Source of the DNA: Bifidobacterium crudilactis
Lineage (GTDB): Bacteria > Actinomycetota > Actinomycetes > Actinomycetales > Bifidobacteriaceae
DNA: 64,000 bases
Direction: 5' to 3'
Assembly (NCBI RefSeq): GCF_000738005.1
Contig: NZ_JHAL01000002.1
Span: 1,652,958 to 1,716,957, forward strand
Under the pieces are notes generated by a model. The model ran no database searches. It saw only the letters and a list, made by a program, of their open reading frames with translations, and was not told the DNA's origin. Position numbers and translations under genes: made by a program. Shown here piece after piece: positions 28,092-37,275 of this stretch (position 1 is the first letter of the stretch; each line of letters begins with the position of its first letter).

Positions 28092-28832
28092 ATGGGGTTT
28101 ATCAACTGGCTGCTCGAACTGCTCAAGGACCCGCGTGGTGCGATTGCCGGATGGATATCACTGGGGTTGGTACCCACCTATGCGTTCATTTTCCTGATTA
28201 TCTTCATCGAAACCGGCGTGGTATTCATGCCTTTCCTCCCAGGAGATTCCTTGTTGTTCGCAGCGGGCGTGTTCGCACACGACCCGAACAGCGGACTGCA
28301 GCTCTCGATTCTGCTGCCCGTGGTATGGCTGGCCCCCGTCATCGGCGACCAGTGCAACTACTTCATAGGCCACTTCTTCGGACGACGCATCATCCAGTCC
28401 GGCAAAGTCAAAGCCATGACGCCCGAACGCATCGCGAAAACCGAGAAGATGATTGAGAAATGGGGACCAATCGCCGTGTTCCTCGGCCGCTTCTTCCCCT
28501 TCATCCGTACTTTCATGCCCTTCATATCAGGCATATCCGGCATGCGCTGGGCCCGGTTCACGCCCTTCAGCGTGCTCGGCGGAGTGATTTGGTCAACGCT
28601 GTTCACACTGTTGGGGTACTTCTTCGGCGGCATTCCCGTGGTTCAGAAACATTTTGAGGTCGTTATCATCCTCATTCTGGTTGTTTCCCTGCTACCGACG
28701 ATCATCGGCCTGCTCAAGGTCAAGTTCGGGCACAACAAGTCCGCCGAAGAAGCCGAGGAAAGCAAGGAACTTCCAAGCTTGGACGAGGTATCCGCCACCA
28801 CTCCGGCAGATGACGATGCTGCAAAGAACTGA
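28092..28832 (+). CDS. DedA-family membrane protein
   Basis: 246 residues with five or six membrane helices and an acidic, Ser/Glu-rich cytoplasmic tail of about 40 residues. The family features are IFIETGVVFMPFLPGDSLLF near residue 38, GDQCNYFIGHFFGRRI near residue 86 and FLGRFFPFIRTFMPFISGIS near residue 131, including the conserved Arg residues needed for activity. DedA proteins flip or transport lipid carriers such as undecaprenyl phosphate or phosphatidylethanolamine and support membrane potential. Its substrate here cannot be read from sequence. It is the last chromosomal protein gene before the tRNA-integrated element. Confidence 0.9.
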   Translation: MGFINWLLELLKDPRGAIAGWISLGLVPTYAFIFLIIFIETGVVFMPFLPGDSLLFAAGVFAHDPNSGLQLSILLPVVWLAPVIGDQCNYFIGHFFGRRIIQSGKVKAMTPERIAKTEKMIEKWGPIAVFLGRFFPFIRTFMPFISGISGMRWARFTPFSVLGGVIWSTLFTLLGYFFGGIPVVQKHFEVVIILILVVSLLPTIIGLLKVKFGHNKSAEEAEESKELPSLDEVSATTPADDDAAKN

Positions 28833-28918
28833 AGGATGACGTCCACCCGAATTGCGAAAGGGCACCCCCTGCGCTAAAGTAGCATCCGTTGTCCTGCCGA
28901 GCAAGACAACATCCACTT

Positions 28919-28991
28919 GGGGCTATAGCTCAGTTGGTAGAGCGCTTCGTTCGCATCGAAGAGGTCGGGAGTTCGACTCTCCCTAGCTCCA
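28919..28991 (+). tRNA. tRNA-Ala (anticodon CGC)
   Basis: A 73-base cloverleaf: acceptor GGGGCTA/TAGCTCC with discriminator A, D arm GCTC…GAGC, anticodon stem CTTCG/CGAAG with loop TTCGCAT giving anticodon CGC, and TΨC stem GGGAG/CTCCC. The 3' CCA is not encoded. It is followed by an intrinsic terminator and then, 191 bases away, by a tyrosine recombinase gene, so its 3' end is the likely integration site of the element. Confidence 0.96.
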
Positions 28992-29003
28992 CGGTTATCA
29001 AAG

Positions 29004-29030
29004 GGCCGGTCCGTCGTGACCGGCCTTTTT
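29004..29030 (+). terminator. Intrinsic terminator after tRNA-Ala
   Basis: GGCCGGTC (29004-29011) and GACCGGCC (29018-29025) form an 8-bp stem with a 6-base loop, followed by TTTTTT. This is a textbook terminator 12 bases after the tRNA. Confidence 0.85.
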
Positions 29031-29182
29031 TGTTGCCATTTCAGTGTTTTCCCCTTGTGCTTCCATGGTTTCCCGGTTGGTCTGTCTTGACGTGCAATGC
29101 CGTGTTTTCGCTTGCTGTTTCCTGTTTGGCGTGGTAATTCATGTGGTAAAAGCAGCATGGTTCACGGGTGCAGGAGGATGTT

Positions 29183-30502
29183 ATGACTCGGAGATTCGGT
29201 ACGCTTCGGCACAAGAGCAATCGGACGAGCGCGTGGATAGAGGCGAGTTATCTGACGCCCTTCTGGGCTTTTGATAAGTGGCCTGGATTGAGGGAGCGTC
29301 AGTATGCCAGCTTCGACATCGAAGACGAGGCCGGTGCACTGGTGTGGCTCAGGGACGCCAAGCTTCGTATCGACGCCCATTCATGGCAGCCTGAAAGGGA
29401 GATCCTTCGGGAACAGCAGCGTCGCTCGTTGACCTTCGCGCAATACTTTGAACAATGGCTGGGTCTGCGGCGTACCCGGTCGGGCGACCAACTCCAGGCA
29501 GGCACGGTCTACAGGATACGCAAGGACGCGACGAACCATATCCTCCCGTTTTTCGGCAAACGCCGATTGGCCGAGATTACGAGCCGTGATGTGGATCGGT
29601 GGTGGGACGGGTTGGATCACTCGCAGCGCAGCATGTGCATCAATGCACTCAAAGTGCTCAAGAGCGTGTTGGCATCCGCCAGCAGTCCCGGACCTGATGG
29701 GGAAAGCCCCCTGATTCCCAGGAATCCCTGCACCATCATGACACCATCACAGCGTCGCAACACCGAGACGGTGCCCGCCACGATCGCACAGGTACGCATG
29801 ATCTACGAGGCCATGCCCGAACGGTATCGCGCGGCGGTGTACATCGCCGTATTCTGCAACGGCCCTCGCATCGGCGAGATCTGCGCGCTCACCAGAAGCA
29901 GCATCGATCTGGACCATATGGTGCTTCATATTCGTACGAGCCGCAAGACCATTGGACCGGAGCTTATTGGCAGCACCAAAACCGAGCACAGTGAACGCGA
30001 TGAGAGCATACCCCCACAATTGAAACCAATGATGGAGACGCTGGTCGACCTTACCGGTCCCGAAGCTGGTGCTTTTATTTTCCCCGGTGTCACTGACAGT
30101 TCAGCCCCGTTGCACCCCAACACGCTCAGAGGCTGGTATGACAAGGCCAGAATCCAGGCAGGGCGCAAGGATCTTCGTTTCCATGATTTGCGTCATACGG
30201 CGTTGACGTTGCTGGCCCAGCAGGGTGCAACGGTGCGTGAGATCATGGATGCGGCCGGTCATTCGGATCCGCAGACCGCGATGCGGTATCAGCACAGTGT
30301 CCAGTCGCGGTCAAGGTACCTCGCCCGCCAGGTAGGCTCGCTCATTCCCGGTGATGATACCGTCGAGTCGCTGCGCTCCCGTATAGAGGATAATGATCAG
30401 CGCATACAGGAACTCAGAAAGCAGAACGAACAGCTGTCATCACAACTCTCCACCGCCATGATGCGGCATGAAACGGGCAAACAAGCGAAGAAGCAAGGCT
30501 GA
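29183..30502 (+). CDS. int: Tyrosine recombinase (element integrase)
   Basis: 439 residues from the Met preceded by AGGAGG. It has an N-terminal SAM-like core-binding region (about residues 75-170, with TVYRIRKDATNHILPFFGKR) and the catalytic domain: Arg in CNGPRIGEICALT near residue 226, HDLRHTALTLLAQQG near 333, GHSDPQTAMRYQHSV near 358 with the nucleophilic Tyr. It would insert and remove the element at the 3' end of tRNA-Ala(CGC). The C-terminal 60 residues form a charged coiled coil (SRIEDNDQRIQELRKQNEQL), which is unusual for the family and may mediate multimer contacts. Position directly beside the tRNA gene supports the role. Confidence 0.95.
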   Translation: MTRRFGTLRHKSNRTSAWIEASYLTPFWAFDKWPGLRERQYASFDIEDEAGALVWLRDAKLRIDAHSWQPEREILREQQRRSLTFAQYFEQWLGLRRTRSGDQLQAGTVYRIRKDATNHILPFFGKRRLAEITSRDVDRWWDGLDHSQRSMCINALKVLKSVLASASSPGPDGESPLIPRNPCTIMTPSQRRNTETVPATIAQVRMIYEAMPERYRAAVYIAVFCNGPRIGEICALTRSSIDLDHMVLHIRTSRKTIGPELIGSTKTEHSERDESIPPQLKPMMETLVDLTGPEAGAFIFPGVTDSSAPLHPNTLRGWYDKARIQAGRKDLRFHDLRHTALTLLAQQGATVREIMDAAGHSDPQTAMRYQHSVQSRSRYLARQVGSLIPGDDTVESLRSRIEDNDQRIQELRKQNEQLSSQLSTAMMRHETGKQAKKQG

Positions 30503-30517
30503 TTCCTCCCCTGGCTG

Positions 30518-31003
30518 TCAGATGCCACCCGTCGATCTTCGGCTTTGGCAAAATGCCTGTTGCCGACGGTCTGTCATGGCAGGGACCATTGCGAGGTAGT
30601 TGCGGAAGTCTTCGATGACTTGCACGGTGACGTCCAGTTCGCAGGCGATGGCGTAGGTGTCGCCGTCGTATTCGTTCTCGGCGAGGGCGTATTCGCACGG
30701 CCGTATGAGCTTGGATGCGGTTTCCATGCGGGTGTGCCGCTCGATCTTCGAGCCCAGGGTTCCCGAACAGGTTTCATCGGCGTGCTCCCAGTGCACGAGT
30801 TCGTGTGCCAGGGTGCAGCGTTGCTGGGCGCTGATGAGCCGCTGGTCTATGAGGATGAGCTTCGTTGCTTCATCGTATATTCCGGTGAGATCCCCCGGAA
30901 GCAGGGTGTTGACGACGCTCACGTCGAGGTGCTCGGTGTCGTTGATGATCTGCGTGTATGTCCGGTGCAGGAAATCGGGGAGGATGCGCCTGTTATCGTC
31001 CAT
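30518..31003 (-). CDS. ImmA/IrrE-family metalloprotease
   Basis: 161 residues. The zinc protease motif HELVHWEHAD lies at residues 67-76 and is preceded by LILIDQRLISAQQRCTLAHE, the usual ImmA/IrrE context; a downstream Glu-rich helix can supply the third ligand. In ICEBs1 the ImmA protease cleaves the element repressor ImmR to switch on excision and transfer. Here the gene overlaps the end of the XRE repressor gene upstream, the same arrangement, so the same anti-repressor role is inferred. The ATG at 31003 is chosen because the open frame before it lies entirely within the repressor gene. Confidence 0.85.
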   Translation of the reverse strand: MDDNRRILPDFLHRTYTQIINDTEHLDVSVVNTLLPGDLTGIYDEATKLILIDQRLISAQQRCTLAHELVHWEHADETCSGTLGSKIERHTRMETASKLIRPCEYALAENEYDGDTYAIACELDVTVQVIEDFRNYLAMVPAMTDRRQQAFCQSRRSTGGI

Positions 31004-31376
31004 CGCCGCCTGCCGCCTCAGCCCATTTGTTGGGGTCGTGCGATGCCGCGAGCCTGACGTCATGGTTGCCTATCTTGTTGAGCACGTACGCTGTCTTGTC
31101 CGCTTCGGACAGTTCGCTGGGCTGCGGCTCCCCAAGGGTGACGGGTCCGCGCTGGTCGCGTTCGATGAACGCTTCGGCGGATTGGATGAGTTCGTGGGGG
31201 TAGACGCCGAACACTTCGGCGAGTTGGGCGAGTTGGGTGACCTTGATGTCACGCTCGTTCTTGAGGATGCGGATCAAAGTGCGTTCGGGGACGCCCGAGC
31301 GTTCCGCGAGCCGTTTGATCGTCAGCCCCGCAGCCGATCGTTCGGATGCTATGGTCTTCGCTGTAGCTTCGTTCAT
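30993..31376 (-). CDS. XRE-family repressor (ImmR-like)
   Basis: 127 residues. The helix-turn-helix reads GLTIKRLAERSGVPERTLIR followed by ILKNERDIKVTQLAQLAEVF, residues 17-58, a Cro/CI-type domain. The C-terminal half, with Asp/Glu and a WAEAAGG end, could be the protease target. It is encoded directly upstream of the ImmA-type gene and diverges from a small HTH gene and an excisionase-like gene, forming a lysogeny-type switch. A palindrome covers its own start codon, so self-repression is likely. Met at 31376 is preferred over the Met two codons upstream, though this is not decisive. Confidence 0.85.
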   Translation of the reverse strand: MNEATAKTIASERSAAGLTIKRLAERSGVPERTLIRILKNERDIKVTQLAQLAEVFGVYPHELIQSAEAFIERDQRGPVTLGEPQPSELSEADKTAYVLNKIGNHDVRLAASHDPNKWAEAAGGDGR

Positions 31377-31432
31377 GTCCATATGGACACTCTATAACAC
31401 TGAACAGTCATTATCAAGTCCTATATGGGCAC
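31376..31432. promoter_or_regulatory. Operator-like palindromes in the XRE/HTH divergent region
   Basis: TGTCCATATGGACA at 31376-31389 is a perfect 14-base palindrome over the repressor start. GTCCTATATGGGCAC at 31418-31432 is a close relative with the same half-sites. A third half-site, TGGGCA, lies at 31458-31463 just before the divergent gene. These are the natural binding sites for the XRE repressor; a similar site occurs upstream of the mobilisation genes at 51750-51764. Confidence 0.6.
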
Positions 31433-31468
31433 TTCCGATATTGACATGCTGCCTGTTTGGGCATTACC

Positions 31469-31768
31469 ATGTCTTTCATGGACAGTTCAAGTTTCGCGAC
31501 ACTCGTCGCGCACCATGTCGCGGCGGTCATCACCCGGTCGGGCGCTTCCGTGCTGCGTGCCTCGCAGCTGACGGGGATCCCTCGGGTGACTTTGATCCGT
31601 CGGCTGCGCTTCCCCTCCACGTCACCGTTCGATGTGCATGAGCTGGAGATGCTGGCGCGAGCCTTCCATGTCGACATCGAGACACTGGTGAGCCCCGACG
31701 AAGAGACGGACACACCGGTGCCGGACACGCATCATGGGGTTGCGGGAGAAGGGGCCGATCATGAGTAG
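31469..31768 (+). CDS. Small helix-turn-helix protein (Cro-like)
   Basis: About 99 residues. A helix-turn-helix is visible as VLRASQLTGIPRVTLIRRLR with the later LEMLARAFHVDIETLV, the layout of short Cro/CI-type regulators. It is transcribed away from the XRE repressor, so it is the likely opposing regulator or the activator of excision genes. ATG codons at 31469 and 31478 are both possible and neither has a strong ribosome site; translation may be leaderless. It overlaps the excisionase-like gene by eight bases. Confidence 0.6.
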   Translation: MSFMDSSSFATLVAHHVAAVITRSGASVLRASQLTGIPRVTLIRRLRFPSTSPFDVHELEMLARAFHVDIETLVSPDEETDTPVPDTHHGVAGEGADHE

Positions 31769-31988
31769 CGGTGGCGGGTTCGTGCCGAAGTGGGTGAATC
31801 TGAGTGAGGCGTCGCTCATGCTGGGCATGGATCGTCGCCAGATCCTCAAGCTCGGCAGGGAGGGTGTGCTGCGCGTATGCCAGCCCTCACGCCAGTATCG
31901 GGTATCTACGGACAGCATCGAGCATCTGGACGAACGGCTCGTCGAGGTGCGCAGCACCACGAGGATCCATCGCAGGCGACGCTCATGA
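31761..31988 (+). CDS. xis: Excisionase-like MerR/HTH_17 protein
   Basis: 75 residues. WVNLSEASLMLGMDRRQILK starts a winged helix-turn-helix of the excisionase/MerR type, followed by REGVLRVCQPSRQYRVSTDS, the wing with the DNA-contacting Arg-Tyr-Arg. Proteins of this size beside a tyrosine recombinase usually direct excision of the element. The start is preceded by GGAGAAGGGG, and the gene overlaps both neighbours, placing it inside the rightward early operon. The name is by function class and not by a specific match. Confidence 0.65.
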   Translation: MSSGGGFVPKWVNLSEASLMLGMDRRQILKLGREGVLRVCQPSRQYRVSTDSIEHLDERLVEVRSTTRIHRRRRS

Positions 31989-32857
31989 GTCTGCGCAGCA
32001 TGCTGTGGGCGTTGAACGAGGCGCCCACGGGCAAGGACGCGACCGCGAAGGTGATCCTGATCGCCTTGGGTGATTACGCCAATCCCGACGGCACCGGCGC
32101 CTACCCCAGCCTGGCGACGCTGTCCCGGATCGCCGAGGTGTCACGCCGCACGGTGCAGTACAAGCTGCGCCTGCTGGAACGGTCCGGAGCGATACGGCAC
32201 GGCGACCAGCGGCTCGCCTCGTACCTGCCCGGCAATCATCGCCCCACGGTATGGGACCTGAACCTGCGAACAACGAGACACCGGGCGGAGGACACGACCG
32301 TTACGGGTGCAGATCCTGCACCCGTGGATGTTCACAGGGATGCAGCAAGCGCTGTCCAGGGGTGCAATCACAGCCCCGTAGACATGCAACACGGTGCGCA
32401 CGAACCATATAACCCGACCAATAACCCGGGTGAGAAACTTCCCCACCGTCGACGCCGACCCACGATGAGCGGAATCGGCGACTGGCGGCCTGATAGTGCG
32501 CACCACGCTCTCGCCACCACCCTTGGTCTGGACTGTGATGCGGAGTTTGCGAAATTCCGTGATCGTTGCCTCTCCTCGGCACAGGTCAGTGCCGACTGGG
32601 ATGCCAGTTTCCGCAACTGGCTCAGACGCGGCCTTGAACTCAACCTCACGGTCAAGGCCCGCCACCCATCCGGCCATGTTCACACGCACACCTGGAAATG
32701 CACGCACGTGCTCGCCTTGCTGCGCAGGGACGAGGAGAACGCCACTCCCGACGGTCTCGCGGTCACCCTGGCCAAACTGTTGAACATGGGCATCACCGGC
32801 ATCCAGGCACTGCAACGGTTGGGTTTGCCGACCGACGATGACCTGTCCACGCCGTGA
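31985..32857 (+). CDS. Replication-initiator-like HTH protein (HTH_36)
   Basis: 290 residues, starting with an ATGA overlap on the excisionase-like gene. The first 85 residues (SMLWALNEAPTGKDATAKVI…, then YPSLATLSRIAEVSRRTVQY) match the HTH_36 domain found at the N-terminus of plasmid and phage replication initiators. The middle is low in predicted structure; the C-terminal domain, about residues 195-290, is unassigned. In conjugative elements such proteins can start transient plasmid-like replication after excision. That function is inferred from the domain and neighbours; direct origin repeats were not found next to it. Confidence 0.6.
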   Translation: MSLRSMLWALNEAPTGKDATAKVILIALGDYANPDGTGAYPSLATLSRIAEVSRRTVQYKLRLLERSGAIRHGDQRLASYLPGNHRPTVWDLNLRTTRHRAEDTTVTGADPAPVDVHRDAASAVQGCNHSPVDMQHGAHEPYNPTNNPGEKLPHRRRRPTMSGIGDWRPDSAHHALATTLGLDCDAEFAKFRDRCLSSAQVSADWDASFRNWLRRGLELNLTVKARHPSGHVHTHTWKCTHVLALLRRDEENATPDGLAVTLAKLLNMGITGIQALQRLGLPTDDDLSTP

Positions 32858-32987
32858 CGTGTCCGCACGCACGGCGAACACCAAGTGCGTCCCCGCTACC
32901 GCGGTTCTCTTTTGCCGGATGAACGCGATAGCAGGGGCCTGTTAGGGCAACCCATAAGGGGCTGCCCCTTAATGATAAGGGAAGAAT
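32858..32987 (+). promoter_or_regulatory. Leader of the conjugation operon
   Basis: Short spacer before the adhesin gene. It contains TTAAGGGGC-like complementary sequence at 32954-32971 (TAAGGGGCTGCCCCTTA), a compact hairpin, and AAGGGA a few bases before the adhesin ATG. The hairpin may end upstream transcription or set operon expression. Confidence 0.4.
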
Positions 32988-35900
32988 ATGAGGAATTGGA
33001 AGAAGGGAGCGACCGTAGCGGCTGCCTTGGTCGCTGCACTTTCCACATCGGTTTCACCGCTTGCCGCGTATGCTGACGGTGGCGGCGGATCAGGTGGCGG
33101 CGGCACAGGTTCCGGTGGTAACGGTCAGATCAGTTTCACTTACCAAGACAGTTATGGTGCTCCCACACTAGGGAATGTGGATATAGCGTTGGCCGCGATG
33201 GGATTGACTTCCTATAACGACGCTTCACATCCTGCGGATGCGTCAGCGAATACAGCGTTGAATAGTGCGGTCAGTGAATGCCAGTCTCGTTATGCTACCA
33301 AGCATAACGGTGACACGAATGCCGGTTGCAGATTGGTGAGCGTTGGTGCGGTTTCCACTGACGGAAAGTACACCGGCAGCACAGGCGGCTTCACTACATC
33401 GCAATGGGCTTCTGCCTGGAATGCCGAGACACAGGGTAAAAGCTACTCACATGAAGGCGTGGCCTATCAGACCACCACACCATTCTCCGATGGTGTGACC
33501 ACCATCAATGCTCTGGTGGCACGCGAGGCCGCGAAGACACCAGGAATCATTGTCATCGTCCTTTCCAGCGACGAACCACCGGTTGCATACAAGCTTTCCG
33601 TGTCCACCAAGCAGGCGTCTGCCGCCTCGATGAAGGTGGGTTCCACCGCTGCCGTGCATGACGTGATCACCACGTCTAATGGTGGTTCCTCGCTGAGCGA
33701 GAACCTTACGGCGAAGGTCATCATGCACTATGACGGGCAGAGGAACGGGTACGTGGCCGCGAGAAGCGTGACGAAGAGCATGGCCATCAGTAATGATGGT
33801 TCGAAGAACTCGCCCGATTTCACGCCTTCCGACTTTGGCGTGTCGCATTGGCAGGAAGGCACGTACTGGTTTGACGTGCAGGTTGCCAGGCAGGGGAAGA
33901 TGCAGGCTGCCGTGGATACCACGGATCGTGAGGCTGCCGAATCGTTCCCCGTGGCTGCGGTGCCTCCCGTGAAGCCTTCGAAGAGCATCGAGGACGGCAC
34001 GTCCGCCGACCGGATGGTGAACCGCACGACGATCACGACCGGTACCGGTCGCGGCGGCTACGAGATGACCATCCAGGACAAGATCACGCCTAATGGCGTG
34101 AACTATTCCATCGACAACTGCAAGCTGGTGGATACCACGAGTGGTGCCGACGTTTCCGGCGATTTCACGATCACCTGGGATAAGAGCGCGAACACGGTGA
34201 CCGCCGCGCGTACGGCGTCCAGGGGCGAGATGCCGTTGGACCGCACCTATGCGTTCAGCTTCGATGTGACGGTTGCCAAGCCTGACTTCTCCAAGGTCGA
34301 TGATGTGGCTTCGGTCAAGTGGAATCAGGAGCCGAGCGTGAACACGGATGACAAGTCGTTCCCGACCTGGCGTCCCAACCCCGACAAGTCCTGGATCAAA
34401 TACGTGGATGGCAAGTGGCAGGCCGTGATCGACCCGTCCAGAAGCAACCAGACCGGTGCCGACACCGAGACCTTCCTTGACGGCGATACGGTCGGTTCCG
34501 TGGTCAACGGCACGGTTGCCGCGAACCTGATCCAGGCTCCTACGAAGTTGACTCTGACGGATGATTGGGCGAAGGCTGACTACATCTTCGATGCGGCCGA
34601 CGCCTCGAAAATTCGAGTTTATGCGGCTGACGCGAGCAGTGAGAAGCAGTCCAGTGTCGCGGACATCGCCAACACGGGCACGGACGTGACCGACCAGTTC
34701 ACCATCACCGTGAACGGTACGACTGCCACTGCAACAGCTAAGGCAGATTACCTTGCTTCGTTGAAGGGTCTGGCGAAGGCTCAGCAGATTACCCTGCTGA
34801 TCCCAGGAACCATCAATTTCGCCAATGGCGGGGGTGCCAAGCAGGTGCGCTCCGACTTCGGCAAGAACGCCGGCGACGAGCTGACGTTCTGCACCAATCC
34901 ACCCAGCGATGAATCGCCAGTGACGTATTCCTCGCTATCGACTGGTACCGCTGGCGCGGGTTTGACGAATGCAGGTTCCGAAACGGTGAACACGCAGACC
35001 GAGGATACGAACGAGCCTGAGATCTGCTGCTATGTGCCACCGGTCACGAAGGATGTGCTTGCCGAGTCCTCACAGGGCGGCGACCAGTCCAGCGTGGACG
35101 GCAAGACCGTGTTCCCCGGCCAGAAGGTCGAATACAAGCTTGAGACCACGCCGAAACTTCCCGCGAACCTCGCCTATCAGGTGACGAACGTGGGTGTGAC
35201 GGACAGTTACGACCAGTATCTGAACGTGGACAAGCAGACCTTGGAGGTCACCGACCTGAACACGGGCAATATCATCCCCAAGAGCCAGTACACCGGCACC
35301 TGGGACGGCACCGCGCACACGGTTCGCATCGCATTCTCCGACGCCTGGGTGAAGGCCAACTGGAAGGCCGGCTCGAATCCTCGTATCATCGTGCGCTTCG
35401 AGGGCACGGTCTCCAAGGATGCTCCGGCGAACATGAAGGTGGACAACCAGTGGAAGTTGACGCTGAACAACAGCATCACTCCGTCGAACATCGTGGAGAA
35501 CACGCCTCCCGACGACAATCCATCCAAGCAGGACACGCAGAAGGATGCGAAGATCAACATCGACGGCAAGACCGCCGTGCTGGGCGACCGGATCTACTAT
35601 CGGGTCAACCTCGATGCCTCGAAGCTGGATAACACCGCGTATGTGGTGCAGCGTCTGGGCATGGTCGATGATTATGACCAGGAGTATTTGAAGCTCGACA
35701 CGACGGCGATCCAGGTGCTTGACGCCCAGGGCAGTGACGTGACCGGCAAGTTCAACATCCAGGAGAAGGATGGTGTGCTGTACGCCTTCTTCAAGACGGT
35801 GGACACGACCATTCCCGCCACGGGCGAGACCGTGCTGGGCGACCCGCAGTCGTCGGACCTGAAGGCGTATTCGACCGAGAAGCTGGATCCGCTCGCCTCT

Positions 35901-37190
35901 CCCGCCATCGACCAGAAGGTGCTTGGACAGACCTACCAGATCGTGCTGCCGATGACGGTGAAGGCCGTCAAGGACGGTTACACGGTGAAGAACACTGCGA
36001 TCCAGGTCACCAACAACGAGCAGAAGCTCACCAACACCGTAAGCAACCCGTTGAAAGAGATCAACCCCTCCAAGGATGTGACGGTCAACGTGGGAGGCGC
36101 TTCGGCCGACGGTCAGAGCATCTACCTGAACCACCTGTTCCTCTACCAGTTGGACAGCTCTACGCTGCATACGAATCGTGCGTACAAGGAGATCACTGAT
36201 TGGAGGATCACGGATGACTACGACCAGTCGCACGACCGGTACACCGGCCAGTGGGCGGTGTACGCCACCAAGGATGTGGTCGAATACCAGGACGGCAAGG
36301 CCGTGACTTTGGCCGAGAAGGGCGGTCGCATCGCCGGCAGTGGCGTGGACTCCACGAAGTTCGGTGGAGACCTGTTCACCGCATCCGATAAGGACGGTGT
36401 ACTCACGGTGACCGTCACGGCTCGATACCTCGCCATCGCCTCGTCCAACGACACCAGTGAGCAGGGGTGGCGTGCCTACGTGCAGATGGAACGTATCAAG
36501 ACCGGTGACGTGAAGAACCAGTTTGTTGAAACGCTCAACGGCCAGGACAGGCCGTCGAACGTGGTGGTCACCCATACTCCTGATCAGACGCCTTCCATCA
36601 GCATCGAGAAATACGATGCGAAGAGCGGCATGAAGGCCGGGGATCGCAATACGCCAAGCGATGCCTTGAATGTGACGGGTGACACCGAGATCGTGTTCCA
36701 TATCACCAACACCGGCAAGGCCAGTCTCTCGAAGATCGACTTGAAGGACGCGACCATCACAGGTTCCGGCACGGTCGTGGACTTCACGTATCCGGCCAAC
36801 TGGAACACGCTCGTGTTGAAGCCCGGAGCGTCGGTGGACGTCACCGGCACGTTGAAGGGCATCAGGAGCAACGACCATCACACGGATCGTGCGAAGGTCA
36901 CCGCGCAGCCGATCATCGACTGCCCGGTCATCGACACCGACCCATTCGACGGCAAGAACCCAACGGCCGACCCGGACAAGGTGTGCTATGACACTGCGAT
37001 CAGCGCGAAGGACGATTGGAACGGCTACGTCAAGGCCGCCGCGTCCAAGTCCCTGGCGAAGACCGGTGCCGACATGCTCTGGGTGGTTGTGGCCGTGATC
37101 CTGTTCGCCGGCGCAGGCGCGGGAATCATCGTCTCCCGCCGCCGCATGGCTGATACCGGCAAGCATGAGGATCCTCGTAACGCCCGGTGA
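32988..37190 (+). CDS. Large sortase-anchored surface adhesin of the conjugative element
   Basis: 1400 residues. An N-terminal signal peptide (charged start, then AAALVAALSTSVSPLAAYA) is followed by a Gly-rich linker, a secreted globular region to about residue 680, and three tandem modules starting near residues 684, 847 and 1025. Each module begins Lys-Asp-x and carries a D-S/D-YDQ motif (TDSYDQYL, VDDYDQEY, TDDYDQSH), the layout of antigen I/II C-type isopeptide domains. A CARDB/DUF11-like domain precedes the sorting signal LAKTG near residue 1357, a membrane segment and Arg-Arg-Arg. LAKTG departs from LPxTG. First gene of the transfer operon, so a mating-contact role like PrgB is inferred. 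Confidence 0.85.
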   Translation: MRNWKKGATVAAALVAALSTSVSPLAAYADGGGGSGGGGTGSGGNGQISFTYQDSYGAPTLGNVDIALAAMGLTSYNDASHPADASANTALNSAVSECQSRYATKHNGDTNAGCRLVSVGAVSTDGKYTGSTGGFTTSQWASAWNAETQGKSYSHEGVAYQTTTPFSDGVTTINALVAREAAKTPGIIVIVLSSDEPPVAYKLSVSTKQASAASMKVGSTAAVHDVITTSNGGSSLSENLTAKVIMHYDGQRNGYVAARSVTKSMAISNDGSKNSPDFTPSDFGVSHWQEGTYWFDVQVARQGKMQAAVDTTDREAAESFPVAAVPPVKPSKSIEDGTSADRMVNRTTITTGTGRGGYEMTIQDKITPNGVNYSIDNCKLVDTTSGADVSGDFTITWDKSANTVTAARTASRGEMPLDRTYAFSFDVTVAKPDFSKVDDVASVKWNQEPSVNTDDKSFPTWRPNPDKSWIKYVDGKWQAVIDPSRSNQTGADTETFLDGDTVGSVVNGTVAANLIQAPTKLTLTDDWAKADYIFDAADASKIRVYAADASSEKQSSVADIANTGTDVTDQFTITVNGTTATATAKADYLASLKGLAKAQQITLLIPGTINFANGGGAKQVRSDFGKNAGDELTFCTNPPSDESPVTYSSLSTGTAGAGLTNAGSETVNTQTEDTNEPEICCYVPPVTKDVLAESSQGGDQSSVDGKTVFPGQKVEYKLETTPKLPANLAYQVTNVGVTDSYDQYLNVDKQTLEVTDLNTGNIIPKSQYTGTWDGTAHTVRIAFSDAWVKANWKAGSNPRIIVRFEGTVSKDAPANMKVDNQWKLTLNNSITPSNIVENTPPDDNPSKQDTQKDAKINIDGKTAVLGDRIYYRVNLDASKLDNTAYVVQRLGMVDDYDQEYLKLDTTAIQVLDAQGSDVTGKFNIQEKDGVLYAFFKTVDTTIPATGETVLGDPQSSDLKAYSTEKLDPLASPAIDQKVLGQTYQIVLPMTVKAVKDGYTVKNTAIQVTNNEQKLTNTVSNPLKEINPSKDVTVNVGGASADGQSIYLNHLFLYQLDSSTLHTNRAYKEITDWRITDDYDQSHDRYTGQWAVYATKDVVEYQDGKAVTLAEKGGRIAGSGVDSTKFGGDLFTASDKDGVLTVTVTARYLAIASSNDTSEQGWRAYVQMERIKTGDVKNQFVETLNGQDRPSNVVVTHTPDQTPSISIEKYDAKSGMKAGDRNTPSDALNVTGDTEIVFHITNTGKASLSKIDLKDATITGSGTVVDFTYPANWNTLVLKPGASVDVTGTLKGIRSNDHHTDRAKVTAQPIIDCPVIDTDPFDGKNPTADPDKVCYDTAISAKDDWNGYVKAAASKSLAKTGADMLWVVVAVILFAGAGAGIIVSRRRMADTGKHEDPRNAR

Positions 37191-37275
37191 TCAGGCGCTT
37201 GCCTCGCCTGATGCTCTGTCGGGCGAGGCATCCCATCCTCAATCCTCAACAATTTCCTGTGAAAGGAGACGAAAC

